Shown here: positions 24,896 to 33,566 of the stretch, piece after piece
How the letters are laid out: each line of letters starts with the position of its first letter
Position numbering within the stretch: the first letter of the stretch is position 1
Assembly: GCF_020179755.1 (NCBI RefSeq)
Contig: NZ_JAIUCY010000005.1
Coordinates: 402,839-466,838, forward strand
Direction: 5' to 3'
Source: Herbaspirillum sp. alder98
GTDB taxonomy: Bacteria > Pseudomonadota > Gammaproteobacteria > Burkholderiales > Burkholderiaceae_D
Length of the DNA stretch: 64,000 nucleotides
Made by a program: the position numbers and the translations under genes
The notes under the pieces: generated by a model
Seen by the model: the letters and a program-made list of their open reading frames with translations, nothing else
What the model was told of the DNA's origin: nothing
Databases searched by the model: none

Positions 24896-25849
24896 ATGCG
24901 TTTCCTGATCCTGGGTGCCGGCGGGCTCGGCGGATATTTTGGCGGGCGCTTGGCGCAGGCGGGCCAGGACGTGAGTTTCCTGGTGCGGGAGCGGCGCGCG
25001 CGGCAGTTGGCGCGTGACGGACTAAAGATCGTCAGTCCATTCCATGGCGACATGGCGCTGGCCTCGCCAAACTGTCTCAGCCGCGAGCAACTGGCCGAGC
25101 TGACGTCGCCGGCCAGTCATTTCGACGTGGTGATCCTCGGCTGCAAGGCCTACGACCTGGACGACGCCATGGAAGCCATCGCCCCCGCCGTCGGCGCGCA
25201 CACCACCATCGTGCCGCTGCTCAACGGCATCGCCCATCTTGAGCGCATTGCCGCACGCTTCGGCCGCCAGAAGCTGCTGGGGGCGTATTGCATGATTTCA
25301 GCGGCCATGGATCGCCATGGCCAGATCCAGCATTACAACGACATGCATAAGCTGGCATTCGGCGAACTCGACGGCCAGCCTTCGGCGCGGGTGGATGCCT
25401 TGACGGCGGCGTTTTCCGAAGCGCGTTGCGAAGGTGTCGCCAGCACGCGCATCGTCGCCGAGATGTGGCAAAAGTGGATGCTCATCGCCAGCGCCGCCAG
25501 CATTACCTGTCTGATGCGGGCGCCCCTGGGCGTGGTCATGCGGGCAGGCGGAAGTCAGTTCGCCAGCGGAATCCTCGACGAATGCCTGGCCATCGCCGGC
25601 CAGAACGGTTTTCACCTGCCACACGACGCGGTTGCCTACCTGCGCGGCATCTTGCTGGATGCCGATTCACCGGTGACAGCCTCGATGTACAAGGACATGG
25701 AAGCCGGGACCCAAATCGAAGCGGAGCATCTGATCGGCGATCTGCTGCAGAGGCGCAAGGAAAGCCGCGGCGACAGCGCATTGCTGGACATGGCCTGGTT
25801 GCATTTCAACACTTACCAGATCCGGCGCTCTTCTCAGGCAAAAGCCTAA
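24896..25849 (+). CDS. Ketopantoate reductase family protein (PanE/ApbA-like)
   Basis: This is a 317-residue NAD(P)H-dependent reductase. The N-terminal Rossmann motif GAGGLGGYFGGRLAQAG is at residues 7-23, the catalytic Lys region is KAYDLDDAMEAI near residue 91, and the C-terminal helical domain contains KWMLIASAASITCLMRAPLG and SMYKDMEAGTQIEAE. The second of two tandem ATGs (24896) lies at better spacing from AGGAG. Given its place beside a class II aldolase and a peptide/opine-type transporter, it more likely reduces a catabolic 2-keto acid than serves pantothenate synthesis. This is an inference from context. Confidence 0.88.
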   Translation: MRFLILGAGGLGGYFGGRLAQAGQDVSFLVRERRARQLARDGLKIVSPFHGDMALASPNCLSREQLAELTSPASHFDVVILGCKAYDLDDAMEAIAPAVGAHTTIVPLLNGIAHLERIAARFGRQKLLGAYCMISAAMDRHGQIQHYNDMHKLAFGELDGQPSARVDALTAAFSEARCEGVASTRIVAEMWQKWMLIASAASITCLMRAPLGVVMRAGGSQFASGILDECLAIAGQNGFHLPHDAVAYLRGILLDADSPVTASMYKDMEAGTQIEAEHLIGDLLQRRKESRGDSALLDMAWLHFNTYQIRRSSQAKA

Positions 25850-25962
25850 GCCTGCGCGCCCATTCGATTTCACCATTACATCCGCCGCGTTACCGTGCCG
25901 GACGAATATTTGTTCGCCCCTCCCCTAGACGCTATCAGCCCGATCAAAAAAGAAGGAAAAGC

Positions 25963-27936
25963 ATGAACCGCATCCTGCGCATCTCACTCTCTCTCGCTGC
26001 TTTTTCGTCATGCCTGACTCTGCCGTCGCACGCAGGCGTTACCAACATCGACGTGATTCGCGTGGACGATGCGATTTTCGGGGGGGCCATGTTCGGAAAG
26101 GTGGGATCGTATAAACGCATCGTCGGCATGGCGACAATGCGTGTCGATCCTGGCCGCAAACCCAATGAAGACATCACCGATATTCATCTTGCAAAGCGCA
26201 ATCAGAATGGGATGGTCGAATACTCCTCTCCCTTTTACATCCTGACGCCAAGCGAACCCGCAAAGGCAAACGGGAAGATCGTCTATGACGTGGTCAATCG
26301 CGGCAGAAAAGCTGGACTCTACCTGCTCAACGACGCGCCGCTGAAGGATGATCCCGATGTGGTCGCAGACGCCGGAAACGGATATCTGATGGCCCAGGGC
26401 TATACGATCGTATTCAGCGGCTGGCAAGCCGACATCCTGAACAAGAACAACCTGCTGGGCCTGAATGCCCCCACGCTGGACAATGTGAAGGGACGGGTCA
26501 CTGACGAATTCATCTTCGACAACAGTGTCAATCCGGCCGTCGCCCACCTGAGCTATCCCGCCGCATCCCTGGATACCGGCAATGCAAGCTTGCACATCAA
26601 GGAGAAGATCGGCGATCCGGAGACACAGCCCAAGGGACTGGCATTTCGCTTCGTCGATGACAGATCGATCTCGATCGCGCGGCCGGCGGGTTTTGATGCC
26701 GGGGCTATCTATACGTTTTCCTATACGGGCAAGTCCCCCGCCGTGAGCGGATTAGGTTTTGCGGCCGTCAGAGATCTGGTGTCATTCTTGCGTTACCCAC
26801 CCGCCACAACTGGCGGCGCGCAGAATCCCCTCGCCTCCCCCGGCTTTCCGCAGATCAAGGCGGTCTATGGCGTCGGCGTATCTCAGAGCGCCCGCTTCTT
26901 GCGCGATATGGTCTATTGGGGACAGAACCAGGATGAACAGGGGCGAATAATATTCGATGGCATTCTTCCCTACGTCGCTGGCTCACGAAAAACCCTTGTC
27001 AACACGCGGTTCGCGCAGCCCGGACGCTTCTCCAGGCAACACGAAGATCACGATTTCGGCGGCGACCAGTTCCCGTTTTCGTACGCTACCTCAACGGATA
27101 CGCTCACTGGCTTGACCGACGGGATCTTGCGTCGCTGCACGCAGTCCGACACTTGCCCCAAAGTGATACAGACCGATACGGATACCGAAAACATGCAGGG
27201 CCGAATATCGTTGCTGGTCACCACGACCGATGGACGCCCCCTCCCGGTTCCGCCGAATGTGCGGCTCTTCTATCTCGCCGGGTATCCTCATGCCGCGTTG
27301 ATCGATGCCGTCGCGCAACCGACCGCAACATGCCGGTTTCTATCCAACCCCCTGCATCCAGGCATTGTCGAGCGCGCCTTGTTCGCGGCCCTGGATCGTT
27401 GGGTGGTCGACGGCGTGAATCCGCCTGACAGCAAGTACCCCAGCGTAGCCGACGGCACTTTTGTACCCGCCATGGACGCCGGGTATCGGGGCATTCCCGG
27501 ACTTGACTATGAAGGAAAATTCAATCGACTGGCGGTAGCGGCCGTCCACGCTAAAAAACATGGCGCTGGTTTGGAGTATCCGGTGTTCGTTGCCAAGGTC
27601 GATGCCGATGGCATCGCCCTGGCAGGCGTTCACACGCCAAGCATCGCTGCGCCTGTCGCCACTTATCTGGGCTGGAACCTACGGAAACAGGGCTATGCAG
27701 AAGGAGAATTGTGCGGCATCACTGGGACCACGATCGCGTTCGCACGCACTAAGGCGCAACGATTGAAGAACGGGGATGAACGCCTTTCCCTGGAAGAGCG
27801 CTATCCGACGCCAGATGCCTACATCGATGCGGTATCAGCCGCTGTGCACCAACTGCAAGCCGAAAAACTATTGCTTCAGGAGGACGGCGAAAAAATCTTG
27901 CGCAAGGCATCGGTAGATGCGCTTGATCTCAAGTAG
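25963..27936 (+). CDS. Secreted alpha/beta hydrolase domain protein (Abhydrolase_10-like)
   Basis: This is a large 657-residue exported hydrolase-like protein. A signal peptide covers residues 1-26 (LSLAAFSSCLTLPSHAG). The body matches the alpha/beta hydrolase domain family with VYGVGVSQSARFLRDMVYWG near residue 305, where the Ser is the likely nucleophile. The middle also contains HEDHDFGGDQFPFSY and a late GYPHAALID. AGAAGG lies 8 bases before the ATG. Codon use and GC are a little lower than the neighbours. It follows the ketopantoate-reductase-like gene by 113 bases. The substrate is not known; an esterase or lactonase role is possible. Confidence 0.8.
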   Translation: MNRILRISLSLAAFSSCLTLPSHAGVTNIDVIRVDDAIFGGAMFGKVGSYKRIVGMATMRVDPGRKPNEDITDIHLAKRNQNGMVEYSSPFYILTPSEPAKANGKIVYDVVNRGRKAGLYLLNDAPLKDDPDVVADAGNGYLMAQGYTIVFSGWQADILNKNNLLGLNAPTLDNVKGRVTDEFIFDNSVNPAVAHLSYPAASLDTGNASLHIKEKIGDPETQPKGLAFRFVDDRSISIARPAGFDAGAIYTFSYTGKSPAVSGLGFAAVRDLVSFLRYPPATTGGAQNPLASPGFPQIKAVYGVGVSQSARFLRDMVYWGQNQDEQGRIIFDGILPYVAGSRKTLVNTRFAQPGRFSRQHEDHDFGGDQFPFSYATSTDTLTGLTDGILRRCTQSDTCPKVIQTDTDTENMQGRISLLVTTTDGRPLPVPPNVRLFYLAGYPHAALIDAVAQPTATCRFLSNPLHPGIVERALFAALDRWVVDGVNPPDSKYPSVADGTFVPAMDAGYRGIPGLDYEGKFNRLAVAAVHAKKHGAGLEYPVFVAKVDADGIALAGVHTPSIAAPVATYLGWNLRKQGYAEGELCGITGTTIAFARTKAQRLKNGDERLSLEERYPTPDAYIDAVSAAVHQLQAEKLLLQEDGEKILRKASVDALDLK

Positions 27937-28002
27937 CCAGCAAAGTTGGCGCCTGCCCGCGAGACCGGTGCCGGGGGGACACAGCAGCACGGCACTGGAC
28001 TG

Positions 28003-28150
28003 CTACCGCCCACTGTCGATAATGGTCCCACCGTCGGGTGACAGATTGTAGCCGGTGATGAATTGCGCATCCTTGCTGGCCAGGAACAGAACGACTGGCG
28101 CAATATCTTCTTCCGGCGATCCGAAGCGGGCCAGGGTTTTCTTCACCCAC
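28003..28150 (-). pseudogene. C-terminal fragment of an SDR gene
   Basis: The last 48 or so codons on this strand encode LARFGSPEEDIAPVVLFLAS and FITGYNLSPDGGTIIDSGR, the standard C-terminal end of a short-chain dehydrogenase. The frame upstream of about 28150 no longer resembles an SDR, and the cofactor and catalytic regions are absent. It is therefore a remnant whose 5' part has been lost or replaced. The break lies within 120 bp of the small gene at 28270, so a rearrangement joined these sequences. Confidence 0.7.
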
Positions 28151-28269
28151 TCCGTCTTGAAAATATAAAGCAATGCTGACGCCAGGTAGCGCAGCAAGAG
28201 CAGCGACATGCTGATCCAGTAAACGTAGATTTCCGTCACGGTGATTTCCCATTTGTTCGTCTTGGTGCA

Positions 28270-28446
28270 ATGATGTTGTCCAAGATGAAGTTCGACAAGT
28301 TGGATGAAATAATGGTGTCTAGTATGAAAAAGAAGACACGAGGTCTGGGACCGACGATGCAGGCGCTTGCTGCCTGGTGGGAAGCGTATGGCGAGAGCGT
28401 TCCGCCCAAGCCGCCCTCAAGAGGACGACCGGCAAAGAAGGTGTAG
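28270..28446 (+). CDS. Small basic protein with AT-hook-like tail
   Basis: This frame encodes up to 58 residues, ending PPSRGRPAKKV. RGRP is the core of an AT-hook, a minor-groove DNA-binding motif, flanked here by basic residues. The middle (LGPTMQALAAWWEAYGES) could form a helix. Possible starts are ATGs at 28270, 28285, 28312 or 28324; none has a strong ribosome site, and GGATGA before 28312 is the best. It lies between an SDR relic and an intact SDR gene. I do not recognise the family, and its coding status is unproven. Confidence 0.4.
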   Translation: MMLSKMKFDKLDEIMVSSMKKKTRGLGPTMQALAAWWEAYGESVPPKPPSRGRPAKKV

Positions 28447-28556
28447 CGGTTCCTTGATGGATGACGCTCGGGCGGCAGATCTGTTTTGGAAGGGATCAGC
28501 AGCTTGAGTTTTTGTCTATTAATTGAGTAAGCAATGACTCATATGAAGGGGTCGGT

Positions 28557-29474
28557 ATGTCAGATCACAAAGGTTTCACCGAGGCGGACGTCCCGAACCA
28601 GTCGGGCAAGACATTCATCGTTACAGGCGCCAATGCCGGGGTAGGTTTTGAGGTGTCGAGAGTGCTCGCCGCTCGTGGCGCGCGGGTGCTGCTGGGTTGC
28701 CGTGAGCAGAAAAGGGCTGAGGATGCCATCGCCCGCATCAAACAGTTAACGCCGAATGCCAACCTCGCATGGTTGCCGCTGGACCTGGGGGATATCGAAA
28801 GCGTGCGTTTGGCCGCTGCAACGGCATCGAAGGAATCACGCATCGATGCGCTCGTCAACAATGCCGGCGTCATGAACCCGCCGCTGACGCGGACCAGGCA
28901 AGGCTTTGAATTGCAGTTCGGCGTCAACCATCTGGGCGTGTTCGCGCTGACTTCGCTACTGTTGCCCAAGCTGGCCCAGACACCGGGTTCGCGTATCGTC
29001 GTCACGTCCAGCATTGTGCACCTGAAGGCAAAGATCGACTGGGACGACCTCAATGCCGAGCGCGGCTATTCCAGAGGGAGTCGCTATGGCGCCAGCAAAC
29101 TCGCGAATGCGCTGTTTTTCTTCGAATTGGACCGCCGCTTGCGGGCAAGCCGATCACCTGTCAAGGCCATTGGCGTCCACCCCGGCGTCGCAAACACGAA
29201 CCTGGGACGGCACATGGGTCTGCTGCAGTGGGCAAGGCCCATTGTTGGACTGCTTCTCAACAGTGCCGACCAAGGCGCCTGGCCTGCACTGCTGGCTGCG
29301 ACAGGTGTTGTCGAGCCGGGAGGGTACTACGGGCCGACCGGATTCGGCGGTATCAGAGGGGTCGCAGGTGCTGCAAAACGTGCTCCGCAGGCCCAGGACC
29401 CCGAGCTCGCTGAGCGGCTATGGGATGCCTCCATCTCCATGACCCACATCGATCCCGGCCTGCCACCAGCGTGA
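28557..29474 (+). CDS. Short-chain dehydrogenase (retinol dehydrogenase-like SDR)
   Basis: This is a 305-residue SDR of the longer retinol-dehydrogenase/light-dependent-reductase-like type. It has TGANAGVGFEV near residue 22, NNAGVMNPP near residue 100, and YGASKLANALFFFELD near residue 178, with a C-terminal extension of about 50 residues after GPTGFGG. GAAGGGG lies upstream of the ATG. It stands alone on this strand, 110 bp after the small AT-hook-like gene, and converges with an MFS gene. It probably reduces a lipophilic carbonyl, by family analogy. No neighbour clearly identifies its pathway. Confidence 0.88.
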   Translation: MSDHKGFTEADVPNQSGKTFIVTGANAGVGFEVSRVLAARGARVLLGCREQKRAEDAIARIKQLTPNANLAWLPLDLGDIESVRLAAATASKESRIDALVNNAGVMNPPLTRTRQGFELQFGVNHLGVFALTSLLLPKLAQTPGSRIVVTSSIVHLKAKIDWDDLNAERGYSRGSRYGASKLANALFFFELDRRLRASRSPVKAIGVHPGVANTNLGRHMGLLQWARPIVGLLLNSADQGAWPALLAATGVVEPGGYYGPTGFGGIRGVAGAAKRAPQAQDPELAERLWDASISMTHIDPGLPPA

Positions 29475-29531
29475 CTGCGTGAGCTCTCACCCTCTAGAGC
29501 ACGCAGGACTGGTCGGCGCGTTCATGCCCCG

Positions 29532-30743
29532 TCAATGCGCCAGTTGCCGCTCCGAGCGCAGGAGCAGCAGCACGATGCCTGCCGCTGCAAACAAGGTCAT
29601 CGTGATCGCCATTCCCCGCAACTGATTGCCGGCAATGAACCCGACCAGCGCACCAGCGCCGGCGCCGGAAAGGAATTGCAGCGACCGCTGCAGCGCCGAT
29701 GCACTACCGGCGATGTGGCCGACCGAGTGCAGCGCCTGATGCGTCGCGTTCGGCATCACGATACCGCTGCAGAAGTTACTTCCGAAGACACATGCAGTAA
29801 TGAGCAGCGGCGACCTGACATCGGCAAACGCACAACCAAGCAGTACCAGGTTGACGGCAAAGCTGCCGCATACGCCGGCCCGCAGCAGCTTGTCTTCCCC
29901 CAACGCCTTGACCAGGCGTCCATTGGAGGCGGCGCCACAGATGGTGCCGGCGGCGGTCACGGCAAAGATCACGCCATAGATCGTATTAGGCAATCCGAGC
30001 ATGTCAATGAACACCGCCGACGATCCGGTAATGTAGGCGAACATGGTGCCGAACGTGGTGGCGAGCAGGCCGGCATTGAGCAGATAATGGGGATTCTTGA
30101 GAAGACTCGAATAAGCCTCCATCGCGGCCTTGAGCACATTGTTGGATTGCGCAGCCTTTGCCGTCAGGTCTTTGGTTTCAACATAACCAAAGAAGGCCAG
30201 AAAGAACAATCCGGCACCCAGGATGCCAATGGATTCATAAATCAGCATCCAGTCGCCGACCTGCAGCAAGGCGGCGCCCAGCAGCGGCGCCACCAGGGGC
30301 GCGACGCCCATGACCAGCGCCACATAGGACTGGCGCGACAGCGCTTCACGGCCGGAAAATACATCCCGAACAATCGCGGCAGGAAGCGCGGCAGCCGCGC
30401 CTGCGGCGATGCCCTGAACGAAGCGCACCGCCAGCAATTCACCGATCTGCGACGCAAACACACAGGCGAATGCGGCAAGCGCGAACAGCCCGACGCCAAA
30501 CAACATCACCGGCCTGCGGCCGTAGCGATCAGAGAGCGGACCAAACAGGACCGGCCCGATCGAGAAACCCAACAGGAAGACCGTCAGCGTCTGGGTGGCC
30601 TGGCCAATGCTGATGCCAAAGCCTGCCTGCAGATTGGGAATCGCAGGCAAGCCGATATCGGTCGCCAATGGCGGCAGCGCCGATAGCAGCCCAAGCATGA
30701 CGATGAACAAGGAGGATGTAGGAGAAATAACAAGACGTTTCAT
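29532..30743 (-). CDS. MFS efflux transporter (Bcr/CflA type)
   Basis: This is a 403-residue, 12-segment major facilitator resembling the Bcr/CflA drug-efflux group. The TM1 pattern LSALPPLATDIGLPAIP and motif A, GPLSDRYGRRPVMLFG, after TM2 are clear. The ATG at 30743 is chosen because it starts directly at the first membrane segment; a longer frame would run through the divergent IclR gene. It is divergent from that IclR gene with two operator-like repeats between them, so it is very likely controlled by it. The transported compound is unknown. Confidence 0.9.
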   Translation of the reverse strand: MKRLVISPTSSLFIVMLGLLSALPPLATDIGLPAIPNLQAGFGISIGQATQTLTVFLLGFSIGPVLFGPLSDRYGRRPVMLFGVGLFALAAFACVFASQIGELLAVRFVQGIAAGAAAALPAAIVRDVFSGREALSRQSYVALVMGVAPLVAPLLGAALLQVGDWMLIYESIGILGAGLFFLAFFGYVETKDLTAKAAQSNNVLKAAMEAYSSLLKNPHYLLNAGLLATTFGTMFAYITGSSAVFIDMLGLPNTIYGVIFAVTAAGTICGAASNGRLVKALGEDKLLRAGVCGSFAVNLVLLGCAFADVRSPLLITACVFGSNFCSGIVMPNATHQALHSVGHIAGSASALQRSLQFLSGAGAGALVGFIAGNQLRGMAITMTLFAAAGIVLLLLRSERQLAH

Positions 30744-30749
30744 AGTAAG

Positions 30750-30792
30750 TGTACCGTGATGCGATACAGTCACTGTACCACAATACGATACA
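30750..30792. promoter_or_regulatory. Two tandem operator repeats between MFS and IclR genes
   Basis: TGTACC-N7-GATACA occurs twice, at 30750-30768 and 30774-30792, 24 bp apart in the same orientation. Each copy is an imperfect inverted repeat with half-sites TGTACC and TGTATC. They fill the 76-bp gap between the divergent MFS and IclR genes. Binding by the adjacent IclR regulator is the simplest explanation. Confidence 0.7.
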
Positions 30793-30819
30793 ATGCATGT
30801 AAATCTGATGGGAGCATGA

Positions 30820-31563
30820 ATGGAAGGCATACAGGTAATTTCGCGTGCAGCGGCACTCCTGCGCGAGGTCTCGGCCAACCCGGACGGTCTGAGCCTGGGC
30901 CAGCTCGCGGCGGCCACCGGCCTGGCGCGCTCGACCGTGCAGCGCATCGTCAATGCGCTGGAGTCGGAACACCTGGTGCAAGCGGGCGCCGGGGGCGTTC
31001 GACCGGGTTGGGGATTGCGGCGCCTGGCCGAGCTACCCGGACCCGGCATCGCGCGCGAGTTGCGCGGCGAGATGTATGCGTTGTTTGAAGCGACCCACGA
31101 AACCATCGACGTGTCGACCCTGGTCAACGGCGAAGTCCTGTTCATGGATCGGTTCCTCTCCGACCAGCCGGTGCGCGCAGTGCCGACACTGGGGGCGGAC
31201 TACCCCGCCTACTCGATGTCGAATGGCAAGGCATTACTCTCTCTGTGCACCGATGCCGAGATCCGTGCGCTCTACGGCAATGGCGAACTGCAGCGGCTTA
31301 CGCCGAACACCCTGGGTTCGCTGGCGGCATTGCTCAAGCAGGTCGGCGACATCCGCCAAGGTGCCATCGCCTGCGATCTTGAAGAGCATGCGGTGGGCGT
31401 GTGCGCCGTTGGCCTGCCGGTGGGACACTTCCGGGGAGTGAAGCTGGCGATTTCGGTGGTGCTGCCTGCCGCGCGCTTCGCGTCAAGACGCAAAGAGGCG
31501 GAGAAGGCGCTCGCGGAATGCGTGAAGCGCTGTCAACGCCGTCTTGATGAAATTGCGCAATGA
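30820..31563 (+). CDS. IclR family transcriptional regulator
   Basis: This is a 247-residue IclR-type regulator. The winged HTH lies at about residues 5-65 (LSLGQLAAATGLARSTVQRIVNALES), followed by an effector domain with VNGEVLFMDRFLSDQPVRAV and SMSNGKALLSL, and VGVCAVGLPV near residue 190. The ATG at 30820 is preceded by TCTGATGGGAGCATGA, where GGGAG is the ribosome site. It is divergent from the Bcr/CflA-type MFS gene and shares a short control region with two tandem palindromic sites. It probably represses that transporter and itself until an effector is bound. Confidence 0.9.
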   Translation: MEGIQVISRAAALLREVSANPDGLSLGQLAAATGLARSTVQRIVNALESEHLVQAGAGGVRPGWGLRRLAELPGPGIARELRGEMYALFEATHETIDVSTLVNGEVLFMDRFLSDQPVRAVPTLGADYPAYSMSNGKALLSLCTDAEIRALYGNGELQRLTPNTLGSLAALLKQVGDIRQGAIACDLEEHAVGVCAVGLPVGHFRGVKLAISVVLPAARFASRRKEAEKALAECVKRCQRRLDEIAQ

Positions 31564-31620
31564 GCCCTGCGCCTCGATCTGACCATGGAAAACGTTCTCC
31601 CTGCCAGCTACCCAAATTGA

Positions 31621-32382
31621 TCACTTGCCACCGGTGACATCGAGAAAAGTGCCAGTGATGAAAGAGGCCTCCTCGCTTGCCAGCCACAGCACCGCGCGCG
31701 CCACCTCTTCGGGCTGGCCGCCGCGTCCCATCGGGATTGACTCCTTGACGCGATCCACCCTGCCCGGCTCGCCGCCGCTGGCGTGCATCTCGGTGTAGAT
31801 GTGTCCCGGGCGGACGCAGTTCACGCGTATCCCTTCGCGCGCCACCTCCTTGGAAAACCCCATCGTGAAAGTCTCCAGTGCGCCCTTCGACGCTGCATAG
31901 TCGACATATTCGTTAGGACTGCCGAGCCGGGCAGAAGCCGACGAGATGTTGATCACCACGCCGCCCCGTCCCTTGTGGCGATAGGCCATGCGCCTGACAG
32001 CCTGCTGCGCACACAGCATGGGTCCGATCGCATTGACCGCGAAGACACGCTGCATCCGCGCAAAGTCCAGGTCTTCCAGTCGCGACTGCCGCTGGAGGAT
32101 GGCCGCGTTGTTGACGAGCACATCGATGCGGCCGAATTCGTTATCGATCGCGTCGAACAGCCGTGCCACCTGCGCCGGATCGGCACTGTCGGCCTGCATG
32201 GCCAGGGCACGTCGCCCCAGCTTGCGCACATCGGCCACGACCGCCTGGGCCGCAGACTCGTTGGCGACATAGCTCAGCGCCACGTCGTAGCCCCGGGTGG
32301 CCGCCAGCCGCGCGGTGGCCGCGCCCATGCCGCGACTGCCGCCGGTGATCAGAATCAACGGCGCTTGGGGTTCGGTATTCAT
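31621..32382 (-). CDS. Short-chain dehydrogenase/reductase (SDR)
   Basis: This is a 253-residue classical SDR with TGGSRGMGAATARLAATRG near residue 14, NNAA near residue 92, the catalytic Ser in NISSASAR, and YVDYAASKGALE near residue 160. The C-terminus GTFLDVTGGK is typical. GGAGG lies 8 bases before the ATG at 32382; an ATG 15 bases upstream overlaps this ribosome site. It follows the DMT transporter gene by about 60 bases in the same direction and may be co-transcribed with it. It is convergent with the IclR gene. The substrate is unknown. Confidence 0.9.
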   Translation of the reverse strand: MNTEPQAPLILITGGSRGMGAATARLAATRGYDVALSYVANESAAQAVVADVRKLGRRALAMQADSADPAQVARLFDAIDNEFGRIDVLVNNAAILQRQSRLEDLDFARMQRVFAVNAIGPMLCAQQAVRRMAYRHKGRGGVVINISSASARLGSPNEYVDYAASKGALETFTMGFSKEVAREGIRVNCVRPGHIYTEMHASGGEPGRVDRVKESIPMGRGGQPEEVARAVLWLASEEASFITGTFLDVTGGK

Positions 32383-32445
32383 GGCAAGGACCTCCATTCA
32401 GTTAGATAAAATCGTATGCCGTATCCGGAGCTGTCGGCCAAATGA

Positions 32446-33273
32446 CTAACCGATCATGACTGCGCCGGCGGCGATGGCCGCGCAGGCCAGCAACCGTGAA
32501 CTGCTCATCGATTCGCCCAGGAACAAGGAGCCGATCAGCGCCGCGAACAGCACACTGGTTTCGCGCAGTGCCGATACCGCCCCCATGGGCGCCTCGGACA
32601 TGGCGTAGATGACAATGCCATAGGCCAGCAGCGACACCAGGCCGCCGGCGAAGGCCGTGCCGAAGCCAGGGCGGACCGACAACAGGCTGCGCGTTCCGCG
32701 CAGGCCGACATAGAGCGCCGGCATCATGATTCCCCACAGCGCCGACATCCACGCGGTATAAGCCATCGGCGCGCCTGAAAGGCGTACGCCGATGCCGTCC
32801 GCCACGCTGTAGGCGGCGATGAAGCAGCCGGTGCCCAGCGCATAGGGAAGACTGGGAACCTGTAATCTGCGCCCCTTGAACGCAAGCGAAATGATCCCGC
32901 CCGACACCAACGCGATTCCCAGCATGGCGGCCGTCCCCAATTTCTCGCCAGCAAACAGGCATGCGCCGATGCTGACCAGCATGGGAGAACAACCGCGCGC
33001 AATCGGATAGGTCTGACCGAGATCGCCGGCGCGGTAGCTGCGCACCAGAAAAAGGTTATAGCCAACGTGCAGCACGGCCGACAGCACGGCATAGGGCCAG
33101 CTGGCGCTGGCTGGCGGCGCAAGGAACATGGCAGCGATGACACTGGCGATGGCGACCGCCAGGCACATGACGGTCATCGACCACAGGCGATCTTCACCGG
33201 CCCGCAGCAACGCGTTCCAGCCGGCATGCAGCGCCGCTGCGAAAAGGATCAGTAGAACGATGTGAACAGGCAT
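32446..33273 (-). CDS. DMT superfamily transporter (EamA-type)
   Basis: This is a 275-residue inner-membrane protein with about 10 membrane segments, built as two EamA-like halves. LHAGWNALLRAGED in the first segment and GYNLFLVRSYRAGDLGQTYPIARG near residue 75 are typical, as is MGAVSALRETSVLFAALIGSLFLGE near residue 235. Such proteins export metabolites or amino acids. It precedes the SDR gene in the same orientation. A 204-bp transposon-like repeat lies 83 bp upstream of its start, so its promoter is confined to that short gap or lies across the insertion. Confidence 0.9.
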   Translation of the reverse strand: MPVHIVLLILFAAALHAGWNALLRAGEDRLWSMTVMCLAVAIASVIAAMFLAPPASASWPYAVLSAVLHVGYNLFLVRSYRAGDLGQTYPIARGCSPMLVSIGACLFAGEKLGTAAMLGIALVSGGIISLAFKGRRLQVPSLPYALGTGCFIAAYSVADGIGVRLSGAPMAYTAWMSALWGIMMPALYVGLRGTRSLLSVRPGFGTAFAGGLVSLLAYGIVIYAMSEAPMGAVSALRETSVLFAALIGSLFLGESMSSSRLLACAAIAAGAVMIG

Positions 33274-33356
33274 GCGCCATGGTAAGCATCCTCGCGCCGG
33301 GACTAAAGCAAAGTCTCCTCATCGCGGCATGAGCAAATACTCAAGCGATGGCACTA

Positions 33357-33560
33357 GGGCCTGTTCACATTAAATCTGCGAGTGCGAGAGGTCGGCAAGC
33401 GTTGTCTGGCTAGGCGTAGCGACGCGCCGTAGTGGTGCTACGGCAAGGAGCTGCAACAACGGCAGGCGACGCTTGCCGGCCTCTCCCGAAGGGTTGCCCC
33501 CAGGCGGCGCGCTGGCTGCCTGGGGGCAACGCATCTCGCAGATTTAATGTGAACAGGCCC
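33357..33560. mobile_element. MITE-like element with perfect 26-bp ends and TA target duplication
   Basis: The ends at 33357-33382 and 33535-33560 are perfect inverted copies starting GGGCCTGTTCACATTAAATC. TA flanks both sides (33355-33356 and 33561-33562), as for elements that duplicate a TA target. Inside are three more inverted pairs: 33386-33400 with 33471-33485 (14 of 15), CGTAGC/GCTACG at 33415 and 33437, and a perfect 13-bp stem at 33493-33505 with 33518-33530. There is no coding frame. It lies between the DMT and LysR genes and ends 6 bp before the LysR stop codon. A non-autonomous DNA transposon related to TA-targeting IS families is likely. Confidence 0.85.
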
Positions 33561-33566
33561 TAACAT

